Assembly (NCBI GenBank): GCA_900128585.1
Contig: LT642486.1
Location: 1 to 16,439, forward strand
DNA from: Stramenopiles sp. TOSAG23-3
Taxonomy: Eukaryota > Sar
Length of the DNA stretch: 16,439 nt
Direction: 5' to 3'
A model generated the notes under the pieces. It did no database searches. It worked only from the letters and a program-made list of their open reading frames with translations, and was not told the origin of the DNA. Below, piece after piece: positions 1-8,246 of this stretch. Position 1 is the first letter of the stretch. Each line of letters opens with the position of its first letter. A program made the translations under genes and the position numbers.

Positions 1-576
1 GGTATTATTTTTAAATTTTTAAATTTTTCTTCTTCTGTGATTGATGTCCTCCACCATCGTGACATCAGCCACATACATAATATTACACACAGGACGACAG
101 AGGCAGGAGAAAGAAGTCAAAAATCGTCGTCCTCCTCCATCCAGGCAACTTCTTCTTTTTTTACGACTTTCCTACTATTTCGATATTATATTTTGTTATT
201 TCTTCTTTCTTCTTCTTTCTTCTATCTTACAAATAACTACATGTGCTGGTCCTATTTTTCAATGGTATTTCTATGTATTATTATTATTAAAATTAAGTAA
301 CAACATAGTAGACTATTATTATGTTTTTTTTTTTTTATTATTTTTTTTTATTATTAATTAAGATTATTTTTTGGTGGTGGGTGGAGCAGCAAACGCCGCC
401 CCACTCACAAGACAAATCACCACCCTAAGAAAGAAGTGATGAATGATTAGTAAGTAAATTCAATCACACAATCAATCAACGCATTGATAACAGCAGACTC
501 ACCTGTTCTTGCTCGTAAAAAAACAAACGAACTACAGAGAACTGTACAAAATAATACCTGTACCCACGGACGCACC
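1..576. other. AT-rich leader upstream of NAMPT
   Basis: No gene is supported here. The stretch is dominated by T/A runs and CTT-type pyrimidine tracts (about 175-225), with a long T run near 325-350. The short frames in it encode only low-complexity Phe/Leu/Ser/Ile strings. A GC-richer island at about 372-410 contains GTGGGTGG and CCGCCCCACTC, an imperfect inverted repeat that may lie in the promoter or 5' leader of NAMPT. The frame of NAMPT stays open upstream of its ATG to about 484, but that part has no ATG start and does not resemble the family. A tiny ATG-AAT-GAT-TAG frame lies near 441. Confidence 0.6.
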
Positions 577-2043
577 ATGGAGCTGTTGCAAAATAAAATC
601 AAGCAGCTGGAGGACCAGCTGCAAGAGGAGAGGCGGAGTCGGGCGTTAGGAAACAACAATATTATACTGTTGACGGACAGTTACAAAGTGTCCCATCACG
701 TGCAGTACCCCCCAAATACGACAAAAATTTACTCGTACTTTGAAAGTCGGGGCGGGAAACACAGGGAGTGTTGCTTTTTTGGGTTGCAATACTTTATCAA
801 GCGGTACCTTGTCGGCGCGGTCGTGACCCAGGAGAAAATCAACGAGGCCGAGGAAGTGTACAGGATGCATTTTGGCCAAGGAACCAACGTTTTCAACAAA
901 GCGGGGTGGCAGTACATCCTCGAGAAACACAAAGGTATCCTTCCAGTGAGGATAAAAGCACTCCCAGAGGGGACGTGCTTGCCGTACAAGAACGCAATGT
1001 TTACCATGGAAAACACGGACCCAAAATGTTTTTGGTTGACGAACTTCTTGGAAACGCTTCTAGTGCAAGTATGGTACCCGATGACCGTCGCGACCAACAG
1101 CAGGGAGCAAAAGAAAGTCATCTTGCAGTACTTGAAGGAAACAGGGGATCCGTCTCTCGTCGACTTCAAACTGCACGACTTCGGTTTCCGTGGGGTTTCG
1201 TCGGTGGAGACGGCCGGTATCGGGGGGGCGGCGCACTTGACGCAATTCTTAGGGACCGACACCGTTGCCAGCCTCGTGGTGGCCAGAGACTATTATGGTG
1301 CCGGCTGTGCAGGTTTTTCTATCCCTGCTTCCGAGCATAGCACAATGACATCGTGGGCAAAGGAGAACGAAATTGACGCGTACAAGAACATGCTAGAACA
1401 GTACCCCGAGGGCCTCGTGGCGTGCGTCAGCGACAGCTACGACTTGTACAACGCAGCATCGAAGCTCTGGGGCGAGCAGTTGAAGGCTCAAGTCATGGGC
1501 CGGAAGGGCACGTTGGTGATCCGTCCCGACAGTGGAGACCCCCCGACCGTCGATCTGAAACTGTTGGAATTGCTAGGGGAAGCATTTGGGTTTAAAGTCA
1601 ACGAGAAAGGGTACAAAGTCCTGGACGACCACGTTCGCATCATACAGGGTGACGGGATTGACTACGAGATGATCGTAAAGATTCTTTCGCATTTGAAAGA
1701 AAATGGTTGGAGCGCAGACAACATTGCATTCGGCTCGGGCGGCGGTTTGCTGCAGAAACACAACCGAGACACTCAAAAGTGCGCTTTTAAATGCAGCATG
1801 GCAGTAATCGATGATAAAGAAGTCCCTGTCTTTAAAGACCCGATCACAGACCCGGGGAAAAAGTCAAAGAAGGGGTACCTGACCGTCCACAACGTAGAAG
1901 GGAAGTGGGAAACACGGTGCGATGGGAACCATGATTTTGAAACGGATGTTTTGCAAACTGTTTTTGAGAATGGGAAACTTATCTTGGATCAATCTTGGGA
2001 AGACATTAGAAAACGAGCAGAAGTCAATTTAGACGATCTCTAA
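577..2043 (+). CDS. NAMPT: Nicotinamide phosphoribosyltransferase (NAMPT)
   Basis: This enzyme joins nicotinamide and PRPP to give nicotinamide mononucleotide, the rate-limiting step of direct NAD salvage. The 488-residue product is close to the animal length of about 491. Family signatures are clear: the N-terminal TDSYKVSHHVQYPPNT and YSYFESRGG; HDFGFRG (residues ~200-206, matching human F193 and R196); GTDTVA (human D219 region); PASEHSTM with H254, equivalent to the autophosphorylated H247; VIRPDSGDP with R316 and D318, matching R311 and D313 of the phosphate/ribose site; and FGSGGGLLQK near the C-terminus. Thus all the active-site positions I could place are kept. I chose the ATG at 577 because it sits in a strong CACCATGG context and gives the family length; the frame extends further upstream only from a TTG. 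The first ~25 residues form a charged, probably helical tail absent from human NAMPT. No intron is visible. Confidence 0.95.
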   Translation: MELLQNKIKQLEDQLQEERRSRALGNNNIILLTDSYKVSHHVQYPPNTTKIYSYFESRGGKHRECCFFGLQYFIKRYLVGAVVTQEKINEAEEVYRMHFGQGTNVFNKAGWQYILEKHKGILPVRIKALPEGTCLPYKNAMFTMENTDPKCFWLTNFLETLLVQVWYPMTVATNSREQKKVILQYLKETGDPSLVDFKLHDFGFRGVSSVETAGIGGAAHLTQFLGTDTVASLVVARDYYGAGCAGFSIPASEHSTMTSWAKENEIDAYKNMLEQYPEGLVACVSDSYDLYNAASKLWGEQLKAQVMGRKGTLVIRPDSGDPPTVDLKLLELLGEAFGFKVNEKGYKVLDDHVRIIQGDGIDYEMIVKILSHLKENGWSADNIAFGSGGGLLQKHNRDTQKCAFKCSMAVIDDKEVPVFKDPITDPGKKSKKGYLTVHNVEGKWETRCDGNHDFETDVLQTVFENGKLILDQSWEDIRKRAEVNLDDL

Positions 2044-2369
2044 AATATTGGGGGCGTGAAGATTATATTAGACTCATTCCTACCAGTAGTATGTTAGTCT
2101 CATTTTATTAGCCAGCTCTCGTAAATGAAAAAAGTCTTCCTCTTTTGATTTTATTCTCTCTCCATAATATAACTTTAAAAGCTCTTCTCTTTATTAAGCG
2201 TTTACATACATACCAAAGGTACCAATTATTAGAAGAAGAAGGGCAGAGAGGCCAGCACCGTCTCTCATTTCTTCCGTACCGGTACGGGAACCTGGTACGA
2301 AAATATAATACGAACAATTAATAAATAAAAATTGTAGAAACTATTATAGCACTCTTTGATTCTGAATCA
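2044..2369. other. Spacer between convergent NAMPT and dioxygenase genes
   Basis: This 326-base spacer is shared by the 3' ends of two convergent genes. It has no credible coding frame. It contains a GAAGAAGAA tract near 2231, a GTAC-rich cluster at about 2215-2310 including a perfect palindrome, and an AATAAATAAA-type A-rich stretch near 2320, which could act in poly(A) addition for the plus-strand gene. Two similar pieces, TTAGACTCATT (~2068) and TTAGTCTCATT (~2094), repeat just after the NAMPT stop. Confidence 0.5.
2274..2287. repeat. Perfect palindrome CCGTACCGGTACGG
   Basis: The 14 bases read identically on both strands and lie between two converging genes. Nearly matching bases (TT on the left, GAA on the right) extend the symmetry imperfectly. 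Similar CTGGTA/GTAC-rich clusters occur in other spacers of this window (3654, 4271, 10400), so it may belong to a dispersed intergenic motif family. Its function is unknown. Confidence 0.6.
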
Positions 2370-3515
2370 CTACATGGAATTACATGCGGTTTTTGCGTTA
2401 TTGCGTTTGGAGCGCTTTGGAAGAGTAAGCGCAATCCCCTCGGCAATATCCAAGTCCAAGCCAAACACTTTACGCCCTAGTGTACTTGGACGAAAAGAAG
2501 AATTGTATAAATTCAGATGCGTTGCAAGCGGGCGATATGGTGTCCCCGAAGTAGGCATGGCCCGAATGTATTGAACCGCACGCCATGCTTCTGATTTGTT
2601 TGGATGATTTCCGTGCATCAAAAGGCTCGTCCAGCATAACAAACAGCCTTTGCGTATTGGGATTTGCTGTATTCTCTGGCGTAGCTTATCGCTTGGCGGG
2701 ACTTGCATATTCGATGGACTGGCGTGTGTCTGATTGACTGAAAGAGCGGACCACTCAAGTGCGAATTGGTGAGACCCTGGAACGCAATGGAATCCACCAT
2801 CTTCTACCCGCGCATCCGTCAGTGTTAGAAGGCCTTGGATTATTATAGTTTTTGAAAAATCAATCGGCAGACCAGTGTTTGCGAAAGAACCGATACTAGC
2901 CTTACCAAGGAGAGGGTTGCAGTCCAAGTGCAACCAGTTGCTGACTGTCCTCCACGCCTCAACATCTTTGACAGTCCCTTGTCCGAAATCCACGTTTTTT
3001 GTTGGTCGCATAATCCCTAGGCGATCATGATCCATCCATAAATCTTCTGTTTTAAGAACTTTTGCGAAGGCTTGATGAACTCGAGGATTTTGTCGATTTT
3101 CGAGTTGTCGCAACGACTGTAGATCAGGCCCAAGGCCCATAATTCCCAAGTGACCAAATCGCTGGCTATCCCAAAACTCTGCCCATGTCCTTGGATCATC
3201 GCGCCGCAAGCCTAGCTTGTGTTTATTCTCCCAAAACTCGTCTACAGTAACATCAGCCTCTTCCGCTGTCAAGACGTTTCTTATAACAACAAAACCGTAT
3301 TTATCAAAGAAAGCCTGAATGTCTTGGGCACTGTCCGTTACCACATCAAAGTCGCGTACAAATCCGTCGCTTTCTATAGGAGCCAAGATGGGTTTTTTAC
3401 TGTAAACCTTTTCTTCCATCAGTGTCTGTTTAGCTTCGCTAGGTTTATATTCAGAATTGCTGAAACTTTGAAGGATGATAGAAAAGAAATAAGCGTCGCA
3501 TAGTAAGTGGTACAT
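2370..3515 (-). CDS. Phytanoyl-CoA dioxygenase (PhyH)-family protein
   Basis: A 381-residue protein of the PhyH-type Fe(II)/2-oxoglutarate-dependent oxygenases, which hydroxylate small molecules or lipids while decarboxylating 2-oxoglutarate. The iron facial triad is visible: HLD at H196 and D198, and the distal histidine H301 in LLMHGNH. R312, eleven residues after it, fits the 2-oxoglutarate-binding arginine. Other family-like parts are DKYGFVVIRNVLTAEEAD near residue 70, LTLTDARVEDGGFHCVPGSH just before the second half, and RKGCLLCWTSLLMHG. The substrate cannot be deduced. The ATG at 3515 is the longest start, but the first 32 residues are poorly conserved-looking, so M33 (ATG at 3419, MEEKVYSKKP) is an equally good start; neither context is strong. 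There is no peroxisomal SKL-type ending (the C-terminus is NSM). It is convergent with NAMPT and divergent from the ABC gene. No intron is visible. Confidence 0.88.
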   Translation of the reverse strand: MYHLLCDAYFFSIILQSFSNSEYKPSEAKQTLMEEKVYSKKPILAPIESDGFVRDFDVVTDSAQDIQAFFDKYGFVVIRNVLTAEEADVTVDEFWENKHKLGLRRDDPRTWAEFWDSQRFGHLGIMGLGPDLQSLRQLENRQNPRVHQAFAKVLKTEDLWMDHDRLGIMRPTKNVDFGQGTVKDVEAWRTVSNWLHLDCNPLLGKASIGSFANTGLPIDFSKTIIIQGLLTLTDARVEDGGFHCVPGSHQFALEWSALSVNQTHASPSNMQVPPSDKLRQRIQQIPIRKGCLLCWTSLLMHGNHPNKSEAWRAVQYIRAMPTSGTPYRPLATHLNLYNSSFRPSTLGRKVFGLDLDIAEGIALTLPKRSKRNNAKTACNSM

Positions 3516-4419
3516 GCACTCCGTGTTCGTATTTTTGTGTGTGCGTGATTCGTCTTCTATCTTCTTCTTCTTCTCGTCGCGTCGTTTTCGTACGTGTCAT
3601 TTTTGTAGTGCTTGTATCTTGTGTTGGTGTTATGATTTTTCTCTTTACTTCTACTACCTGGTATTTTGTACACTACGGTACTAATAATACTGTAATAAAG
3701 AAGAGACAACAGGTTCTCTCTCTTTCTTCTTTAGCTTTTTTTTTACAGCTTTTATTATTAGTCTATTAATAATAGAAGGAAAAAAATTTCTGTGGAAAAG
3801 GTGGTGGTGTAGATATATAGAGAAATAATAAAAATTACCATTAATATTATAGTCGTCTATCTATTTTAGGATTTATCGAAGAAGAAGAACCGTACCTGTA
3901 AAAAAAAAAGAAGAAAAAAAAAGGAAAAAGCTTTTATTTTTTTTTACGTGAGATAATAAAATAACATATACAGAGCATAAGAAACCACTGCTGAAAGAAA
4001 GAAAAAAAAGAGGAATTGCTTCAGTAAATACGGTAACATATACACAGCAAAAGAAATCATCAAGGAAAAAAGAATGAAGATCTTGTTTTTGTCAAAATTG
4101 TCAATAATACATTACACAGGACTGGAATCAATTTTCAATTTTTACTTATTATGCCTCTGTGTTTGCTGAATTTATAATCAATGCTGTGATACTGTATTTT
4201 AAATGTACGATACTCTCATCGGCGATCACGTGGCAATCATATATAGTTTAGTTTCTTTTTGTGGTATTTGCTGGTACCCCATACCTTTGTACCGGTAGGA
4301 TGACCAGCATAATTGATTAGTAAACAAATATTATATTCTCACAGAAAATTAAGAAACAATCTATCTTATCAAATAACAAAAACTATTCAAACCTACGCAC
4401 AAAAAAACAAACGAAAGCA
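3516..4419. other. Divergent intergenic region, dioxygenase and ABC genes
   Basis: About 0.9 kb separates two divergent starts, so it probably holds both promoters. No supported gene lies inside; the short frames are low-complexity. Visible structure: CTTCTTCTTCTT (~3562), a TACCTGGTATT plus GTACACTACGGTACT cluster (3654-3682), an A/G-only tract (~3900-3930), an imperfect 27-base direct repeat (3962 and 4034), and a GCTGGT...ACCAGC inverted pair (4270-4308) enclosing CTGGTACC and GTACCGGTA. I see no clear TATA box that could be assigned to one gene. Confidence 0.55.
3962..4060 (+). repeat. Imperfect 27-base direct repeat, two copies
   Basis: Copy A at 3962-3988 and copy B at 4034-4060 both begin TAACATATACA and match at 23 of 27 positions. 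Their starts are 72 bases apart, with a purine-rich stretch between. They lie 360-460 bases upstream of the ABC gene start, so they could be a decayed tandem duplication or paired regulatory sites. Confidence 0.55.
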
Positions 4420-7179
4420 ATGAAAACATTCTCCGTCGCTGCCATAAGTGGCAACGAGAAACACTATGGAACGTGTCAAAACTCCCCACGACATCTTGAG
4501 ATTGGGAAACTATTCTCGAGTCCGCCCAATGCGCACGACACTCCTGAACCAAGTGTCCTCCTTCAGCCAGGAAAATGGGGGAACGAAGAAGGTTTATCGA
4601 CACCTTTCATGCAAACAATTGTCTATGGAAAAGATTACCCAGTTTTCTTTTTCATCTTTGTTGCGACAGCAACGATAATGTACAAGTTTATCTTCCAAAC
4701 GAAGGTATCGAGCAATGCGAAAAAAGTGTACGCTGAGAAAAGAAAAATTATTATCAGCGCGATGAACACTGCACTAAATTGGAAACAAAGCGCAGTACAA
4801 TTACGAAATACGAAAGTGAAGGAAATCGAAGAAAAAATTGAACGAAACGATATCGCGAAGAACTGCAAGGTGGTGAAGACCGACAAAATGGAAAATGTCG
4901 ACCCCGATAACGAATTGAAAAAGTCCCGAGAGCAGATTGAGTATGAGCTGCAGGAGCAAATACCTGCACCCGAAAAAATATACGAGTTACTGTTCTGCGA
5001 GAATGAACGTTATTCTTCCAAACGTTTTGGAATACCCGATGAGAAAATGAAAAATGTGGAAGGGCTGCTTTTGGACAGTCTTTCTAAAACACTAACTTCT
5101 TACGTGAAAAAAACTTTACAAGCCCGTAAGCCAAAACAGTACCCATTACTGTCGTGGCAGACGCATTCAGAAGTCCTTCCATTTCGCGACGGGCAAAGAT
5201 TGAAAAGGTTAGTGCAACACACAGAGAAAGAAATAAGGAAAAATTACGGCAAACACGTCGTACCAAAGGACGCGCTGGAAAAAGCAAATGAAACGCTGAG
5301 GAACATTGGTATTGAACGACGTCATGGTCGTAAATTGTTACTCTCCCTCTCAGCGCCTTCTTGGCCGTTCTTATTGTCAGCCGCTGCCATATATGCAGCA
5401 ATAACTTGGGCAAGGACGATTGCAAATTTCAAAAGGTCACAATCGTTGGACGCAATTAATTCAGCTGATGGTTTAAGCACTATTCAAGAAACAACGATTT
5501 CGTTGCTGGGATGGACACTTGTGACGGAATTAGGAAACATTTTACAGGATGCCCTTCGATCTCGTGGTGGACAGATGCTTGAGTTGCCGTTACGTACTGC
5601 TCTTACGCAAGGGGTATTGCGCCAAGACGTTGAATATTTTGACAGGATGAAAGTCGAGACGTTGATCACCTCGGCGACGGCAGACGCAGGTCGGTTTTCA
5701 TACGCCACCACCTGGCTACCCATTCATTTAACTGCTGTCGTCGTCACAATAATTAAGGCAGCTTTGTTGATTTACGAAGCTGCCCCAGACCTGTTTTTGG
5801 TTACGGTAGGACCATCGATCGGGTTAGCATGCTTGCATTATTTCATTTGTGTAGGCATGGGCAATTCTTGGAGACGAAGGGAAAATTTAAGAAGAATGTC
5901 AATTGAAAAAACGAGAGAATTGGTGACAAAGATACGAACGGTAAGAGAATTTGCGATGGAAATTGAAGAAAGTGAAAAGCGATCCGTGCTGGATGCGTAT
6001 TCAGCAGAAGTGGAAAGTAGCGTTCACCGCAAGGAGTCGACTGTATGGTCTTTCTTTCATGTTTTCCATTGCATTCAGGTGTCACTAGTGATGTATTTTG
6101 GATCAAAGTTACTGGCACAAGGAGCAATACGTATTGGAACATTTATTGCCATTTCTCATTCAGTCGATCGAATAACTTGGTCCCTCCGGGATCTAATGGG
6201 ACGAGCCCCAGATCTATTCAAAGCGCTCGAGCCAGCAGATAGGTTGTGCGACATCCTAACAGCATATGGTTCTATCGAAGGCGATCCATTTGGAAACAGG
6301 CCCAAGGCAGATAAGGATAGTGCAACAGAAGTCAAAAGATGTGGCTGGAGAAAACCGTCGATGCTTGAAGGTAAAATCGAATTCAAAAATGTTCATTTTT
6401 CGTACCCGAGCGATGTTCGTAAAAAAATACTGAAAGGCCTCTCGTTTGCCACAAATCCAAACCCCAAAGCAGGATGCAGACGTGTACGTTCGATAGCATT
6501 TGTTGGTGAAACAGGATGCGGAAAATCGACTGCAATCAGTCTACTGAAAAAATTTTACGTTCAAAGCAGCGGCGACATCTTGCTGGATGGGCACCCCCTG
6601 TCTGAGTACGAGCCTCGATATTTGAGAAAAAAGTTAGCGATCGTTGCACAAACAACGGAGCTCTTGAAAAAAACGTTGAGGGAAAATATCGTGTATGGTA
6701 TGTCGAGTTCCCCGCCCGATTCAGAGATCATTATTGCATGCAAAAAAGCATCTATATGGAAAGATATCGAAGAAATGCCGGATAAACTGGACACAGTTTA
6801 CGACGATAATCTGTCCGGCGGTCAAAAACAAAGATTGAGCATAGCACGCGCGCTAATTCGTAGCCCAGACATTTTACTGTTGGACGAGGCGACTTCGGCT
6901 TTGGATGCCGTAAATGAACGCGTTGTCCAGAGCGCTATCAACAAAATGATGAACGATCGCGGAAAAGGTTGCTCGATTACGATTGCGCACAGGCTGAGCA
7001 CAATCCGTCAATCGGATTTAATCATTGTCATGGACAAGGGAAAAAAAGTCGAAGAAGGCACGCACGACGAGTTAATGAAGATTGAAGTGATCAAATCAAA
7101 CAGCGGAAGTGTTTTGGCTGGCTGGTACAGAAACTTGTGGGACACCCAACAAGGAAATGATATTGAAAGCGAGAATTGA
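4420..7179 (+). CDS. ABC half-transporter (ABCB/TAP-type exporter)
   Basis: A 919-residue half-transporter, expected to dimerise and export a substrate with ATP. The nucleotide-binding domain (~650-905) is complete: Walker A GETGCGKST at 696-704, Q-loop Q744 in IVAQTTELL, signature LSGGQKQR from 798, Walker B ILLLDEA at 818-824 with catalytic E823, D-loop SALD, and H-loop H857 in IAHRLST. Before it, about six hydrophobic segments (~305-330, 355-378, 432-450, 455-478, 540-562, 568-585) make one type-I exporter membrane domain. The first ~300 residues are unusual: a hydrophilic start, a lone hydrophobic segment at ~74-93 (PVFFFIFVATATIMY), then a charged, helical Lys/Glu-rich region. The order TMD then NBD and the DEATSALD sequence fit the MDR/TAP (ABCB) subfamily; substrate and membrane are unknown. 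The ATG at 4420 has G at -3. No targeting peptide is obvious. It is convergent with the ankyrin gene, 91 bases away. Confidence 0.93.
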   Translation: MKTFSVAAISGNEKHYGTCQNSPRHLEIGKLFSSPPNAHDTPEPSVLLQPGKWGNEEGLSTPFMQTIVYGKDYPVFFFIFVATATIMYKFIFQTKVSSNAKKVYAEKRKIIISAMNTALNWKQSAVQLRNTKVKEIEEKIERNDIAKNCKVVKTDKMENVDPDNELKKSREQIEYELQEQIPAPEKIYELLFCENERYSSKRFGIPDEKMKNVEGLLLDSLSKTLTSYVKKTLQARKPKQYPLLSWQTHSEVLPFRDGQRLKRLVQHTEKEIRKNYGKHVVPKDALEKANETLRNIGIERRHGRKLLLSLSAPSWPFLLSAAAIYAAITWARTIANFKRSQSLDAINSADGLSTIQETTISLLGWTLVTELGNILQDALRSRGGQMLELPLRTALTQGVLRQDVEYFDRMKVETLITSATADAGRFSYATTWLPIHLTAVVVTIIKAALLIYEAAPDLFLVTVGPSIGLACLHYFICVGMGNSWRRRENLRRMSIEKTRELVTKIRTVREFAMEIEESEKRSVLDAYSAEVESSVHRKESTVWSFFHVFHCIQVSLVMYFGSKLLAQGAIRIGTFIAISHSVDRITWSLRDLMGRAPDLFKALEPADRLCDILTAYGSIEGDPFGNRPKADKDSATEVKRCGWRKPSMLEGKIEFKNVHFSYPSDVRKKILKGLSFATNPNPKAGCRRVRSIAFVGETGCGKSTAISLLKKFYVQSSGDILLDGHPLSEYEPRYLRKKLAIVAQTTELLKKTLRENIVYGMSSSPPDSEIIIACKKASIWKDIEEMPDKLDTVYDDNLSGGQKQRLSIARALIRSPDILLLDEATSALDAVNERVVQSAINKMMNDRGKGCSITIAHRLSTIRQSDLIIVMDKGKKVEEGTHDELMKIEVIKSNSGSVLAGWYRNLWDTQQGNDIESEN

Positions 7180-7230
7180 TTGATTCATTTACCACGGACA
7201 GTGCTCGCAGGCCTTAAAAGTTGGCGTTTC

Positions 7231-7250
7231 TTAAAACGTGATCGTTTTAA
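7231..7250. repeat. Perfect 8-base-stem hairpin in convergent spacer
   Basis: TTAAAACG (7231-7238) and CGTTTTAA (7243-7250) are exact reverse complements separated by TGAT. The hairpin sits inside the 91-base gap between the stop codons of the ABC and ankyrin genes, so it would be present in the 3' part of both transcripts. A role in 3'-end formation or in separating convergent transcription is an inference. Confidence 0.65.
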
Positions 7251-7270
7251 TAATATAGTGTTTCGTGTAA

Positions 7271-7949
7271 TTATTTGACATTTTTACGACTTGGCGAGTT
7301 GAAGATAATACTCTTTGCAGGAGCATTAATTTTCTGCATCTTTTCCTCCAGCAATCTCCAAATTACAGGACTTCTATGAGCAAACGAGGAAATTTTTTTC
7401 CCCTTATACAATTTTCCGGACAATATCAGTTTGATTCCTTCCTGCTTTAGCAACAGTTGCACGATATTCGTGTGATGTGCCGTTACGGCAAAATACAGGG
7501 GTGTGAAGCCATTATTGTTTCCTTTGTTCACTTGGATTCCGTCTTGATTTAAAAGCAGTTTCACGATATCGGTTTTCCCGTTAGACGCTGCATTAATCAA
7601 AGCAGTATCCCCAGACACCCCCCCCCCTCTGGTTTACATCTATGCCCCTCATTTCCAGCAGAATGTTTACATCATCAAACTGACCCTGCCAGGACGCTAA
7701 AAGTAGCGGAGACATGGAATTCCATTCGTATTGCTTTGCAGTTTTCGCGCGGAGCAAGGGGCGTGCGAAGCAATCTTTATATTTCTTCCCAACAGCTTGA
7801 AACGCGACCATGGTTTTTGCATCTTCACAATTTTCCAAAAATGAAAATAACATGTGCGTAAATGATGACAATTCAAGGCCCCCAGCCGAGTGATATACGT
7901 CAAATATACTCACGAAGTATTTTTTATTTTGTTTCTCTACCCGAGCCAT
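7271..7949 (-). CDS. Ankyrin-repeat protein, frame broken at a G10 run
   Basis: Two adjacent minus-strand frames together encode a small ankyrin-repeat protein of about 225 residues. The first frame, from an ATG at 7949 in a good context (A at -3, G at +4), gives a helical N-terminus and one repeat (SMSPLLLASWQGQFDDVNIL). The second frame gives two more repeats (SGDTALINAASNGKTDIVKL and NGFTPLYFAVTAHHTNIVQL) and a basic C-terminus, ending at TAA 7271. The frames meet at a run of ten C on the plus strand (7618-7627), exactly in the loop between repeats 1 and 2; the first frame otherwise runs out to a stop near 7593. Nine bases would keep one frame, so the break is a single-base indel: a sequencing error, an allele, or a young pseudogene. 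Ankyrin repeats bind proteins; no partner can be named. Some frame is also open upstream of 7949, but only to a GTG directly after a stop. Confidence 0.72.
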
Positions 7950-8213
7950 CGTTTCCGTATCCAAATCGATCTCCTTGCCCCGTTTCACTTAGTTTATCAG
8001 TAAAGAATGGAGTGCTTGCGTGGTTGCGCAAACGACCTAAACAAATAAGAAGAGATCTTGCTTGTACCTATATATATATGCCTATAATTTGCGCGGCTTT
8101 TTTTTATACCGGAGGTTGAAACGTCTAAAATTGGATGATCACTTGACAATTTTATTCGATAATTTAATATCTATTTTTTGAAGTTATCAATCCAGAAGGA
8201 TGGAATTCATTCA

Positions 8214-8246
8214 GGGCGTGGTGGCGGCGGCAGGGGGGGGCGGGGG
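8214..8246 (+). repeat. G-rich island with G8 and G5 runs
   Basis: Within AT-rich DNA the plus strand carries GGG, then GGTGGCGGCGGCA, a run of eight G, a C, and a run of five G. It has the look of a possible G-quadruplex former, though only three G-triplets are close together, so a canonical four-run quadruplex is not clear. It is immediately followed by a long T9-GAG-A8 tract. Confidence 0.4.

Noticed and set aside
37-361. Overlapping short plus-strand frames near the left end
   Set aside because: They encode low-complexity Phe/Leu/Ile/Ser strings from T-rich simple sequence, with no domain or plausible start context.
768-1340. 190-codon alternative frame inside NAMPT
   Set aside because: NAMPT's own frame has full family motifs; the alternative product has none.
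3539-3769. 76-codon hydrophobic frame that could be taken for a membrane peptide
   Set aside because: The hydrophobicity comes from T-rich simple repeats in a promoter spacer; there is no supporting neighbour or motif.
8071-8082. TATATATAT as a defined promoter TATA box
   Set aside because: AT-rich repeats are common throughout the spacers and its distance from the ankyrin ATG cannot be tied to a transcript start.
7862-8119. Plus-strand frame opposite the start of the ankyrin gene
   Set aside because: It is largely antisense to a recognised coding region and its remainder lies in low-complexity DNA.
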